Source of the DNA: Plasmopara viticola
Taxonomy: Eukaryota; Oomycota; Peronosporomycetes; Peronosporales; Peronosporaceae
Assembly: GCA_001695595.3 (NCBI GenBank)
Contig: MBPM02000003.1
Coordinates: 558,001-622,000, forward strand
Length of the DNA stretch: 64,000 bases
Reading direction: 5' to 3'
Shown one piece after another: positions 1 through 12,826 of this stretch; positions within the stretch are counted from its first letter, which is position 1, and each line of letters starts with the position of its first letter. The position numbers and the translations under genes were made by a program. Under the pieces are notes generated by a model, which ran no database searches, had not been told where the DNA came from, and saw only the letters and a program-made list of their open reading frames with translations.

Positions 1-2131
1 GGCTTACTTGAGGAATAAACATCAACCATCGCTTACCGACCTATAGATTGCTACGATCAAGCTTAATACATCGCGTGTCCACCTAAAAGTCTTAGCAATG
101 CTCGGACGCGATAGAAACGAACACATTGCGACGTGGACAGACTGCCGAAAGACGCACTGAGGATCTGAGAGTAAGATTGACTACGTGTTGAAAGGTGAAC
201 CTTAAGCGTCGACATGTACGCTGATCATCTCGGGATGCCAAGTTTCAGGGAGCCGAAATCACGGCAACCTAGTCATCTAAAATACCACAAGAAATTTGCA
301 ACATTGATAAAGTCGACAAGGCCTGGCTCCGAAGAGCTTTGTGGTCTATTATACGATTAAGTTGCAAGCCTGGCTAGCTAATTGTTAGGGCAGGCGTGAT
401 TGCCACTACTCGTTGAGCTACAAGTACCGTCTGAGCCCGGCTTTGAAGCTCCTACCGTCGGAGTCTTAGATCAAATTGCAAGATATGCCCGCAGAGATGT
501 AGAAATTCGTCCGTAAGTGTGGTGCGTACGGATTATTCGCCTCTGCCGCAGTCCACTCTTCTATCAGCACGATGCGCCCAACTAACTTGCATCGCCTCTG
601 TGACCGTCGTTGCTGAGAAACAGTATTTGATCTTTAAAGAGTCGGACATCCAAGATGAAAGCCCTCAAATCCCCGCTGTGCGTCGCTTCCAGGCGCTGGT
701 GTGGGCGAGAACAGCACCATCGCTTTAAATGATCCAAATGTAGCGTCTGGCCATTCGATATATGATCGACACGTCAGTGTAATACCATTAGCCACTTGGC
801 ATCAAAAAGTGCACTCGCCGATTTCGACTTAACACACGTACGCATCTATATTTACATATATCAACATTTGCGGATCGACGGGTAGATGTATAAGCTTCTG
901 TAGCATCGCGAGAAACCTACGCCGTGGTCGGACTGTGCTACTTGAATGAGTTAGAGTCTGCTTAAACTTAGATTGACCGCTCTGCCCGCTCCCAAACTTC
1001 TGTTAACGCATGCAATTGCAAATCAAATTGGTTGAAAGATATCTTTCAGAACCGCCCCGTTTCCTGGTTTTCGCTTTCAGGCAAAACAAGCTAGCCAGTT
1101 TGTGACATGTTGACATGCAAATACGCGCCTCGAGCTTGGTAATTGTCGCGTCGTTGTTGTCGCCACACGATCCTTGTAAATAACAATATTTGGAAAGCGC
1201 ACAATACAAAGCACCATGCTTACCAATGTTTCGCGTCACAGTTGCCAGCTCTTGATCAAGAAGATTGGACGAAGCGGCTTTCACTTATGCCCCTCGCAAA
1301 TTCTGCCAGCATCACCGCCAACGAGAATTCGCACAAGCTGTCAATTTTCCCTTAGATATGTCGAAGCGGAAAATTGATTCGCTTCCAACGCCATTGAAGA
1401 ATAAATGTTACTTTGGCCAGTTTGCTTTAGTTCTGCTAAGAGCTTTGACATTCGTACTCCAATTTCTGGCAACGTTTTTGCAAAACCACGTTCTTCGTTG
1501 ATTCGGAGTTCTTTTGTGATCCTCATAATTACAAAAATGACCGTTCCTTGACTTTATTCACATATTGATCAAATGAGTACATGAGGAATTTACGGCCCAA
1601 ATCGGGAGACGAATGTGTAAGCTCAGTCATCATTTGGCGATTATAGCAAATTTCACAATCGATCATAAACTTTTACTTAGCATTACACAGTCACAAGCAA
1701 GCATCCACCCTTAACACCTCACGTAAATCATAATCTAGCACACGCCTTCCGTTAGTCACCGGCGTCTCCTGCACTCTGTTGACCACAACACCTGCTTTTC
1801 TTTGTCCATCTTTTCCTGATTAACAGCAAATTCCTCGACAGCCTTGTTAAGATTTATATCAACCTTTGCAGCACAATAACCAATTCAATGTACGTGTCTA
1901 ATGGATCATTACGAAAAGTCACCCGCCGACCTAAAATAACTATGTTTGGCCTACTAGGGCCAAAATAATTGAGCTAACCGGCAAGATCCTCGGGCGGTTT
2001 CAAGAGGCGGTGGCATCTTGGCGCTGTCCGTGGCAAATTCGAATTGGCAAAAGTGCGTTCGCAAATCCTGCAAACTCCAGGGTCCGTGCGTGTTCTGTGT
2101 GCTCGGCCTCTTAAAGCTTGTCGTTGCAGCA
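1..2131. other. 5' flank without a recognisable gene
   Basis: No gene is supported here. The longest minus-strand stretches (about 1003-1526) are short and interrupted by stops, and no conserved motif could be recognised. They may be old mobile-element debris. The last 100 bases before the exchanger start contain several possible 3' splice sites, for example a TTGCAG at 2125-2130, so a 5'-UTR intron of the downstream gene is possible. Confidence 0.4.
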
Positions 2132-3893
2132 ATGACAGCGTCGTACAATGAACAGGCGACTCATGAAGAGATTAGCGAAGAGTACTCGCTCGCTTTTCAG
2201 TTTGCCACCTTTTTGCTCCTCCTCATGCTCGCCATCATCCTTTGCAATCACGTGACGTACAAATTGCACTGGCACTACCTTCCCGAAGCTGCTGCGACCA
2301 TTGGCGTGGGCATCTTGGCCAGCATCTTTTGCATGCTCATGAACTCGAGCACGATTGCCGTGAAGCTCATGGACTTTGATCCCAACTTTTTCTTTGTCGG
2401 GATGCTCCCGCCCATCATCTTTAATTCCGGCTACACGATGAAACGCCGGTACTTTTTTGAAAACATCACGCCCATCCTCGTGTATTCGATCGTCGGGACA
2501 CTCGTCATGAGCGTCGTCACGGGCATTGGCATCTACACGGTCGGCCGCTTTGGCTGGGTCTTGCGGTTGTCGATGGCCGAGGCGCTGACCTTTGGCTCTC
2601 TGATCTCTGCTACCGACGCCGTGTCCATTCTCGCCGTGTTCCAAGAACTGCACGTGGATCCGACGCTCTTTTACTTGGTCTTTGGCGAAAGTTCGCTCAA
2701 TGACGCCGTCGCCATCTGTCTCTTTGAGACGTTTGCTCGGTTCATTGGGCACTCGTACGAATTCAAGCCCATGCTCTTTGCCATCTTTGAGTTTGGGTTG
2801 GTGCTCACGGGCTCGACGATCATTGGCGTGATCTTTGGCATGATCCCAGCCCTGCTCTTTAAGCATGGCAACTTGCGCAGCAACTTGCTGCACGAAGTCG
2901 GCGTCTTTGTCATGTTTGCGTACCTGCCATTTGTAGTGTCGCAAGTCTTGGGAATGTCGGGAGTTGTGTCTGTGATTTTCGCTGGCGTTTCCATGAAGCA
3001 CTACGCGTCGCCAAACTTGACTCCGGAAGCTCGCGACGTGTAATTTTAAAGTGACGTGCAGGTATAAATCTCGCTTTAATACTCTTTGTGTCTGAACTTT
3101 TAGGTGCTCGGGTCTATTCAATACGCTTTCACACATGGCAGAGACGTCAGTGTTCTTGAGTACGTACACTTCAAGCGTGTTATCAATTTGGTTGCCTAAT
3201 ATGTAGCGTTTGATGGTAGATCTGGGGCTGTCAGCGTTCGGCTTGACGGAATTTTATCGGTTCTGGCTCATCTTTTGGATGGCAACTTTTTGCTTGTTCT
3301 CTCGCTTCTGTGCCGTGTATCCACTATCCTACGTGTTGAATCTACGAAAAAGTGCTGCAAAGATCACACTCAATCAGCAGCACGTGATTTGGTACGGCGG
3401 GATGCGTGGTGCCGTCGCGTTTGCGTTATCCAAGTCTTTTCCAGGCGAAAAAAGTTCCGAGATTGTCGCCACGACGCTGATCGTTGTGCTCTTATCGATT
3501 ATCGTCATGGGCGGCGGTACTGTTGCAGTTCTTGACAAGTGTGGCATCCCACGATTGACGGCAAGTGCATTATGACCGGCGGTGAAATTGCCATGTTGCA
3601 GCTCACTTCTTGAAAACGTTTTTATTTTGAATGGACAGGCCGAGGAAGAGGCGGCTCTTGATAAGACAGTGAAACCCCACCGGCACATGCGAGCGCTGCA
3701 ATTTGACAACAAGTATCTGATTCCATTGCTAACCAATTTGTGTCAATACGGCGACAATACGAGTCCGCGCAAAGGAGGCTTTGGGCAAAAGGGCAGTCCA
3801 AGCAATGCCGATACTGCGGATGAGCACGATTCTGCTGAAGTCGAGGACGATGAGGTGGTTGATGTCATTCGGCGTGAGGTGAACGTGCACTAG
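2132..3893 (+). CDS. Na+/H+ exchanger, CPA1/SLC9 family (NHE6/8-like)
   Basis: This is a membrane antiporter that exchanges monovalent cations for protons and sets pH in endosomal compartments or at the plasma membrane. Four exons can be joined in frame: 2132-3039, 3104-3159, 3220-3560 and 3639-3893, giving 519 aa. Visible family signatures are the PPIIF segment (residues about 93-97), ATDAVS (160-165) and FGESSLNDAVAI (184-195), which carries the Asn-Asp ion-site pair. After the second intron come the FLNLGLSAFGL helix and the MRGAVAFAL segment. About ten to twelve hydrophobic spans are present, followed by a short acidic tail. The start at 2132 is the first ATG of the frame; the open frame extends upstream to 2018 without an ATG. 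The third intron begins with GC instead of GT (GCAAGT). The family is certain; the organellar subtype is inferred from similarity to endosomal NHEs. Confidence 0.92.
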
Positions 3894-5523
3894 GCTGGAT
3901 TGGAGAGCTACGATCATCGGTGCAACATTTTAAGTTTATGTATTTGTTTAAAATGTTTGCGATGGGTATAGAGTGTAAAAGCACTACCGAGTCTTTTGGG
4001 GGTGGATACTTTACTTAAATTAAGATAAACCTATACGCATAAATTTCGAAAAAGTTACGTTGATATGATTATCACAGTTATACCAAGATCCTTGTTTAAG
4101 CCCCCTGGGTGCTACAGCCAAAGGCCATTGATAATGTAATATTGCAAGAGTCTATTAAACGGAAAAGGCGGTAGACATATGGATAAGTAATAATAACCTT
4201 CAGAGAGGATATGCATTTATGACCCATGATGATGCGGGGACGAAACTCTCCAAATCACGCGAGTGAAGAGAAAGCATCAACTGGTTTTGTTATTGCTCGA
4301 TCACAATGCCGTGAGCAAAGTCGATCCTTTATCTAAATTCATTAAACCAAAAAAGAAGCCCTCGAACCAGCCAGGGAAGTGCGAATCACACATTGCATTT
4401 GATAAAGGATTTTGGAAATTGGACCAAAAACAATTTCTCGTAAGAATCTAGTCTTTTCCGTACGCCTCTATGTGCAAGGTACTGTGTTGCCCTGTCACAC
4501 TTGTACATCCACGCAAGCAGATTGACTACCTAAACGCTAGCGAAGGCTCCAAGTCCGATAGAATTACTGCCCAGCATTTATCAAAAGAGCAGTTTGCGCT
4601 GCTCAAACAAATTGGTGGCCACTTTGGACTCGAAGGGGCGGCGCAATTGCAGCCCTGACTGCTTTTAAGCAGCTGAATCGCGTCATTTTAATCTCTGCGA
4701 GCAAAGTCTACGCTCGACAGCCCAAGTAGCACAGGACCAGGTAGCCCCGGTGATAACCCCAATGTGGGATTGCCTTGTGGCACAATAATTCGTGCCTGGT
4801 ACGAGGTTAGTACCGTGTCTTGTTTTTCAGTGCTGTAAAAGTTGTGGTGTTCGATCTCTGGGCACTACTGCTGACCAATTTTTCAATAAAGGATAGATTG
4901 AAGTCTTGTAATTCTTCAGAATCTCTAAGGCAAGGCACCACGTACGTTGCCTATTAGGAGATGTAATTTAATTCTCACCACAGAATTAATTATTAAAAAC
5001 ATCTCTTCTAACATCATTCGAGCTCTCAAAAATCGAGCAGCTTCAAGTTGTTTAATTTTCAGTAAATTTTAAGCCTTCGGAAGTCATTTCAGTCAAAGCA
5101 CACCTGACATTACGAAGCGACAAGTTTTACCATCAGTTATCCTTGTAAATGAGACATTGTTGTCAATCACGGATACTTAGCCATCGACTCAAATCGCATC
5201 TCTATATCCTTCTAGCGGAGCCGGGATACTTGCTTTAAGTGGTACGATGTTGCCAAATGTGGTCTTATGTTCCGCACTATGCCGGAAAACCTGTATTAGC
5301 TGTTTGCAGAACTTTGTAACAGCTCTACGATGCCTACCCAAAAAACAATGATTCGCACTTCTATGGTACCCGACTAAAAAATTTTTTACCCGCAGGCGGC
5401 TCTATGTTGCCCCCGAACAAGAAAGCTCTTTATAGCGTATCCGGTAGCTAGTGCCGCTAGTGGATCTTAGTTATTCTTTAGAGAATAATTTTAAAGACGT
5501 CTTTACATCTGCATTCGAGCCTC
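3894..5523. other. A+T-rich intergenic DNA, possibly including decayed pol
   Basis: No intact gene is visible. If the gypsy remnant that begins at 8751 on the minus strand continues, its reverse-transcriptase region should lie here, but no catalytic motif (such as the YxDD box) could be read in any frame. Short open stretches at 4263-4658 on the plus strand show nothing recognisable. Confidence 0.35.
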
Positions 5524-8500
5524 CTACATTTCCCTCGAGCTCATATTTGACCAAATTTTCATACAAAGAAGCTTTAGGTACAACAGATGTAGAAACATGA
5601 CTGACCAAAGCCTTGTTGCATAGAACCAAGCAGACTGACACTTATAACTTTCCCAGCCAACAGATTCAAAACCGTGTTTTTTCGTCCATTGCATGCCCAA
5701 GATCGCGTCTATCTTGCTCAAGCCAAGCACAAACATGACTCTATGCTGCACAATTCTCAAACTCGATAGCCAGTTCTATTTTAGTCTTCCGATTGCCCAT
5801 TTCCCAGTCCAACAGTAAATCATTATTTCGGCGCTATCCCACGAAAAACGTTCGGTTAACCTATTTCTGCTGACCGCAAACGTTTGCCGGCGTGTGAAAT
5901 TTCGCGACGCTCCAGACTCGAAATAGGTTTAAAGAACTTGGACCCCTCCGGAAAAGACACGATTCATGTGTTCTAGTTTACTGCAGCTATAGCAGTGGAT
6001 GTTGCTTTAGTCGGCAAAACTTGAGTTCATCAAGATTAATATTGAGCCAGCGCTTTTGTAAGCAAAACTACTTTGACTTCTATAAGATGGGAAGCAATCT
6101 GCACGAAGCTTCTGGTAGTGCGGGTATGTCTATCGTTACGCCTCTACTAAAGAAGCGACTCATCTATCGTTACTGTCTACACGTTGGAGAGGTGAGTCGA
6201 CCCTTAGCTCATTGATATAGAAATCGCCATAATTTGTTCGGAATTGGCGCCCCATTCGTCAAGGACGTCAAAGTCTAAGCTCCTGAGTAGCTCACACCGT
6301 AACTAACAGCAAGGATGCGCGAGCGCTCGCGCGGCAAATTAACCGCCGCTTCTCAGGTGCTCCTTCACGTGATCCGAGAACACACCACACTCCAGTTAGG
6401 TTACTGAGTGAAAACCCTTCGGGCTAAGCTTCCCCGGTAGAAGAGTGCAAGCGCACCTCGTCACCTTAAACAATGCCGTTTTGTATGCTTTCGTGTACAC
6501 TTAGCGGCCCGCCGTTGCGGAGTCCTCATTCGAGCTCTCAGAGCTGACCACCCCGCTTCTACAAGTGACCTGTGCTCTAATAGCTCTAAGGAAGCGGCTT
6601 CTACCAGCGACCCTTTAACGTCCTTGAGCAAAGCAAGAGTTCGCACCTCCTTGGAGGAGATTTTGACTATGCTTCCTTATAATGATGGAAACCTTCAGCT
6701 TTATTAACCAGGATCGTCGGTTTTGGTGATTTGAGAACAGCATCAGTATCAAACGGCGGCGAATCAGCTGCCTTACGATTGATGTCGACCGGAGGCTCTC
6801 TAGCCTCTCTAGAAGTCACAAACACTATTTCATCATTTGGAATTTTAAGCGCCATCATAGCGGTAAAAACTCTTACGGAAGCTTAAAGAGGTACTACCAA
6901 TCCAAGCACTGATTTTGTTCATCGCTGGGAGCGGAACCGCGTACTATGACGGGAGCTACTGTAATTGCATGGGATACGTGAGAAGCGATATCACTTCTGT
7001 GCGATCTCAATATGAATTCGAACGACACAAGAAGCAACGCAGCATGGACAAATACTCTAACAGCCGATGTTGTGCAATGCGGAGCTCATTACGCGACATA
7101 CATGGCCAAAAAAACGGATTTTGACGCTACGACGATTAAGAAGGCGATCGGTTAATTTGAAAAATTCGTAATATGTATTATAGTAAAAAAGTTATCAGCA
7201 ATTGATTTAAATAAAGATCAATCAGGCCAGTCTTACAATTCAGCTCTGTATGTAAATATACGTTTGTAACAAATCGATTGCTGTATCTGTCTATACCGCC
7301 AGTATGCATTTATTGTACCGGCTTTTAACCTCCGTAATTGCCTCTCTCTCTTTGATCTTTTACTCATTACCGCTCTCTACATCCAATCTTGGTTTAGTTG
7401 TTGAGTAATTGAAGACGCTTCTTTTATTCGCTTGACGCTTTTCCGTCGCTCGTCTGTCGTCGAGAGATTTATTTAGCCAGAATTCTGTTCTTTCTCGTTC
7501 CGATATCTTGTAAACTTCTTCATCAGCAAATGTATTAGCCATTTCTTGGTGTCTTTGACTCGAAGTTTCGCTTCAAAAATCTGTTTGATTGCTAGAATTA
7601 TTGGAAGCTTGGACCTCTTTCAAAGTCTTTTTACCCTTGATGTATGCTAGAACATTGACAGCTTTGTGCGCAACGTTATCGAATTTATGATATTGCAAGA
7701 GAAGCTTCACCCAAAAACATCTGTGGACTTGATATAAAATCTATTGAGAGAATTTGATCTTCAACTTTAAGGATAGCATATAGTACATTCAAAATTTCGA
7801 TTTGCTTCCTTACGTTTAGTAGCGGTGCATTGCGGCGATATGTGACCGACAACGCCGCAATCGTCACATATTGCCGATTTAGTCCAGCTATCGTTCTTTT
7901 CCTTTCATTTTGCAAAACGCTTCTGTCTCTGAGGTCGTGACTTGTTCCCACGATAGCCTGATTCTGTAGGCACCGTTTTGAACGACTTGGTCGATATACG
8001 ATTTGGCTTGCCTGTGTAATGGACAAACCTGAAATTAGAGGCAGCTTCAATGGTCTCCTGAAAAGTACTCGGACTCTCTTCTTTGCGAATTCTTCCCGTA
8101 ATCCATTTAGGAAAAAGAACCGCTTTTACAACTCACTGATTTCCATTTCAGTTTAAAACATCAAGTTCTGAAATTTAGAGACATATTTAAAGATAGTTTC
8201 TCTTTGTTTCAGGTAAAACATCTGCTCTTGAGGATCATACTAGAAATTTTAGGGCCTGAAGCGTGTGCGCAATTGATTTTAAACAGTGTCCATGTCTCGT
8301 GCAAATTCATGCGCCCGCAGTCGGCGTTGAAGGCACGGTTCCTATTCAGTACGGACAAGTGTTGATTAGTTGAGATAAGTGTCACAAAGTCGGACGACTC
8401 TACTGTCATCAAGTGGCGCTTGTTGGCGTTGTACTGTTCCGTTGCGAAGATCCATAATTTAATATCTTCGTCAAATCACCCTTCATTACTTTTTTTCTGC

Positions 8501-8751
8501 TCGTCTCTTGATGCAACGAGAAACTCGAAGCGCTCATTCGCCTGTTAAATTTGGGCTTGTATATGAGCTCGCACGTGGTCTTGATATTAGTGTTGCTGGT
8601 GAGTGAGATACAACAGTAGTTGCTGCAAGGAGAAAGTGTTTTTTTTTGTCACTGCAGAAAGGGCTACATCAGGCTGAGCGGTTGAGTCCGCTTGGTCATA
8701 GGCACTTGCAGCATCTTGTGGAGTCGACGCTCGTGATATCGAGCGAGACAT
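5524..8751 (-). mobile_element. Decayed Ty3/gypsy LTR retrotransposon, gag to protease
   Basis: Reading the minus strand across several frameshifts gives the typical order of an oomycete gypsy element. A plausible gag start lies at 8751 (MSRSISRASTPQDAAS). The gag core runs over about 8480-8060, with pieces such as LWIFATEQYNANKRH, FVTLIS, TWTLFK, YLKQRETIFKYVSKFQNL and EMEISEL.KRFFFLNG. A complete CCHC zinc knuckle (C-x2-C-x4-H-x4-C) sits at 7827-7868. A retropepsin-end-like segment, KIDAILGMQWTKKHG, lies at 5.65-5.75 kb. Multiple stops and frame changes show that it is dead. No LTR pair, reverse transcriptase or integrase could be assigned to it. The zinc knuckle and gag core are strong evidence; the protease assignment is weaker. 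Confidence 0.7.
7827..7868 (-). other. CCHC zinc knuckle of the decayed gag
   Basis: The fourteen-codon motif CDDCGVVGHISPQC is intact on the minus strand. It exactly fits the C-x2-C-x4-H-x4-C nucleocapsid knuckle that binds the element's RNA in retroelement Gag proteins. It lies downstream of the gag core, as expected, and anchors the identification of the element. Confidence 0.85.
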
Positions 8752-11700
8752 TGGCCGAAAAATTATGTTATCGTCAGGACTCCTTATTGACTTTGTTGAC
8801 GAGGTCTTGGGTTTGGAGATGGATTCTCAGCCGTACGGCCTCTTTGTTGGGCCATACTTGCTGGACTTCTCAGTGCCCTTTGTATAATCTCCCAGACCTT
8901 GACACAACCCTTAAAAATAAAAATCAAAGTAATGTGGTTCTACTATACAGTCTACGCTTGTTGTACAATTGGATTGAGTGGTCTAACGAACCTTTCAAAA
9001 GCTCTTGTATTTGCTGAATATGGCGCTTCAGTGATGTCGTGCACTAACTTTATGGCACCTGAGTTATAACGATCCGGGGTTTCATTTCAGATAAGTTGGA
9101 CAAGCTTCATCTGGTTCACCGTTGACAACCACAAGTCTTTCGCAGCTTGTCGAGCTTCTTGTTGCGACTTGTTAGGAGCTCAGTGGTATAGATGAACGGT
9201 TTTGTTGGACCACGAGGCTTTGTTAACACATACAACGAAGGCAAACGAAACAGATCAGCAGAATATAATATAGATCAAGCAAAGCCAGGTGGGTAAATTG
9301 TCGGGGAATTATTTTTCGAATTTTTAGAAGCGGGACAGGGATTCACCAAACAACAAAAGCACAGAACCACAGATCAACTGTAGAAATTCCAGATGTATAT
9401 ACCACACAAGCGTGCAGCCACACTAATCAATTACTAAAGTAAAGTTCGTGCCATAAGAACACCCTTTGTAATCAAGTATTTCCCACTATGTTGCTCGTAC
9501 CAGATGACTCGCGTATCCCTATGCGACCACGAGCAATACGAGATTGAGGAAAAGAACTTTGTATCGGGTGGCAATCTATCCGACTTTCTGTCGGCGCGGA
9601 TCTTTCTTGTGGATTATATCGAACATGTTGTCGATTTTGCCAATTTGCTTGTTGCCGCACCTCTCAATACCCAGCGTGCTGTGGGACACATGATTTAGAT
9701 TGATCACGTACGGATGGTGAGAGTTCGAGCAAGCGACATCGAAGTCGGGGTGTTTTGTAGTTACATTTAGAAAATGCATGAAGGCAACTTAACAAAATTG
9801 TGAAGGTGTCTTACTACGAGGTGTTGTGACCCATTGGTCGCACACTAAAAGACGACAAATCGATGACCATATCATTCAAAAATATGTGTACACAATGACA
9901 ATAGATGGCAAAAAGTCGAAGTGCCGGCTAGGACGTACAACCGCGCGAAAGCTAATCAACATATATATATACTGCGCTGTAAGCCAAGTCGTGCCGCAGC
10001 GGTGGAATTAAGGCAACCGAGTGCGATGCAATCATGAAAAATTTGTCGAGCTTGAGTGGCGATTATCAGTATCCCTCCAGTCGCTCTCCAGCGACCATCG
10101 ATTGTGTTGCCGAGCTGAGTAGTGAAACGGTGAAATTGAACAAGATCACAAAGCCCGACCACCACAAAATTGATGCAAAGGCTCATGATATGTATGCAAA
10201 AAAATTTCCGGGCCGCAGTAGATTCATTGCGTTGGTGCCAGACAAGAAGACGTGTGATGGGTTCCGCTCTCGCCTTCTGATCCCTCAACCAAGGTGCCGT
10301 TAAATGTTGCGTACATTTCATCATATGACGCGTAATGTCCGCCAAGACCAGTATGTGAGCTCAACAGGACCACTTATCATATCTGTGCAACTTGGCTCGC
10401 ACCGTTGTCTTTTTATTAAATATTGCGTTATTGTTCCAATGTATTTTCTTCCATCAGTTGAAATGCGAAAGCGCCATTTTTTTGAGCCTCACTAAAAAAC
10501 GGTGGCTGTCGGATTAAACTTCTAATGCCATGTTGAGTTTCGGTTCAATGACCGGCATAGCATAATACCAATACTACTCAACGATGCGCCTAGACAATAT
10601 TTGCGCATCTATGAAGTATCGCTTGGTGCTTCCGGCATCGAATTCGTACACTTCAAAGCAGTCATTTGCATGCTTGTCTCCACAATGCGCATTTCCACAA
10701 TTTTAATATACTATGGGCACGCTCGATCTCTTGTGGCTTTGAGTGCTCCTTAGACAGTTTCTCCAATTCGTGTTATTCTTGCATTCAGACGACTCTCCTT
10801 CATTCCCCGTAGCGAATGCGTAGCTTTTTTAGCAGTTTGCGAGATATATTGCTTCTATTTATCAATGACTGTGGAACAAGTGCCATCACCTTCTTGCTTG
10901 CTTTTTTTTCTTTTAACACGAGATGCTTTAGACGGCATCGATGCAAGAATGTTGCGATCTCTTGATCTTTGATTTCCTGCCTATGTTTTGCATATTTTTC
11001 ATAATTAAGGCCTATTTGCCAGATTTAACAATCGTTAAACGGCAACCGATTTCGAAAGCTTCGTCTTTGTAATATGACGAATGCTCTGGTTTGGAATGTT
11101 CCAATCAAGCATTTTGTTGTAGCCTTTTTCATCTATTGAGGAAGTATTATAACGATGTTATTAAGTTGGTCATTGCAATTTGTTTCAGGGCAAATCTACT
11201 AAGGCCAAATATTTTTTTGCATCAAGTTGCTTAATAGACTAGACTACTCTTCACCAGATGCAAACTTTATGAGATTGGTCAAGAGGCTCTGCCCTGGTCC
11301 TCATTTTCTATAAATCAGTAGAATCCTTATATGTAAAACAATCAGGCATCGACCAATGAGATTGTAAATGAAATCACGGTCCTTTTTTTTAACGGCAAAT
11401 AAAAGTAAAAGTACTATCAAAACAGCAGCGTCACAACTCGAATTTGAAATTTATTTTGGGACGTCTTTGCACTTATTTATCTAGTTCTTGATAAATCCTA
11501 CACTTCGTCGCTAAAGCCAACATTATCATAATCCAGATCCATAAATTAAAAAGCTCGGGATCAATCGTAAATTTATGATAGTAGCGATTCGTCGGATTCT
11601 TCCCTCGACGACAATTAAATAGTTCGTCATTTGCCAAGATATGGCTTAAAAATAGTTTTGGATCACTTTCTTTTAAGTGTAATGATTATCCATCGAGCCA

Positions 11701-12531
11701 TACGAGCGTCTGTATTGATCGCCAACGATTTTAATTCTTAGCCGCAGAGCATCAGAAAATTTTGTTTCGCTTAAAGGTAAAGTGTCTCCTTAGCGTTAAC
11801 CACAAACGCTTTAGTACCTTCAGACACGATCACATCCTCATCAATTAAAACTTCAGTTTCCCCGCGTCCATAGCAGCGATTCGCCTTTGTCTATTTGGAA
11901 GCATAGGTACATTTCTACGAAGCACATCGCTTTTCGCCAAAAAAACTAAGAAGAATCGTATCGTTCGATTCATGATATGATCGCGAACAAAGGAATGGAA
12001 TGTTAAAATAAAAATATGTTAAGATTTTAATTGAATTCCCTTTCTTACGCGAGCAATTTGTCCAAGAAAAATTGTGTCGTATTCGCAGATAGCAGCCTTG
12101 GAATCTATACTTTTAAGTCCGTGCTTTACCGCGGCCATAGGATCAGTAGCTATCGAACAAACCAATTCGTCCGTTGTCATCTCATTGAATCGAGTTCCAC
12201 GAAGGTAGGTTTTCAATCAAGGTCAATCTTGATTTTGCAATTGCCACATTATATTTAATTGCACATGCTTTAACTGCTCATGATCCGATTTCATAATACA
12301 AATTTATCAAATGAGTTATAGCTTAGAAAGACGACGATATACCTATTTGCCATCAACGACCTGCATCGAATGTGCATCCTCCTCATCGCAAACATATTCA
12401 TTACCTTTTCCATATAGTGTGTGTCTGGCAATATTAATGCTAGTATCTTCTCCATATGGTGAGCATCTTGCATTACCAACGCCACTAGGGTGATTCTCAA
12501 TTCAAAGTTGGCGCTTAGAATTATTTCAGAT
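8752..12531. other. A+T-rich DNA without an assignable gene
   Basis: Several 60-130-codon open stretches on both strands between 9.5 and 10.35 kb look less random than their surroundings, for example plus 10034-10303 and minus 9576-9779. None carries a motif I recognise, and they overlap each other on opposite strands. They are probably mobile-element or gene debris. From 10.4 to 12.5 kb nothing is seen. Confidence 0.35.
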
Positions 12532-12826
12532 TCAAGATGTGTATATCGGCTGGCTTGATGGCCGCATTTCCACTAGATTTACAACCGGTTTCGCAAGTGC
12601 TTCAACAATGGTCTTAACAACCGGTTCGGCGACGGCTTTAAGAGCTGACTTTGCGGCAGGTTTTACGACGACTTTGGAGGCTGGCTCTAATACTTTTGAC
12701 AATCGGATTGACAACTGGTTTAGAAACTGATCTAACAACGGGCTAATAAACCGCAGTAAATTCACTCACGTGACCACATGATCCCAGCAGTAGGATGCAG
12801 ACTTGTAGTATGTACGAGTATAGTTT
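12532..12826 (-). pseudogene. Broken gene for a secreted Lys-Pro-Val-Val repeat protein
   Basis: On the minus strand a hydrophobic leader (LYSYILQVCILLLGSCGHV, codons from 12823) is followed in frame by a stop near 12755, then by KPVVNPIVKSI. After a one-base frame change near 12690 the repeat theme continues as EPASKVVVKPAA, EPVVKTIVEALA and KPVVNLVE, and ends at a stop at 12532. The leader resembles a signal-peptide core, and the roughly 12-residue Ala/Val/Lys/Pro repeats suggest a helical secreted protein. There is no ATG in front of the leader. I read it as a dead gene with two or more lesions. The family is unknown. Confidence 0.4.

Noticed and set aside
2111..3169. A 352-codon open frame on the minus strand opposite the exchanger
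   Set aside because: It mirrors the exchanger exon, has a composition dominated by His, Asp and Arg as expected for an antisense shadow, and shows no domain.
6317..6332. A 16-bp perfect palindrome, GCGCGAGCGCTCGCGC
   Set aside because: About one palindrome of this length is expected by chance in a 64-kb window, and no other feature accompanies it.
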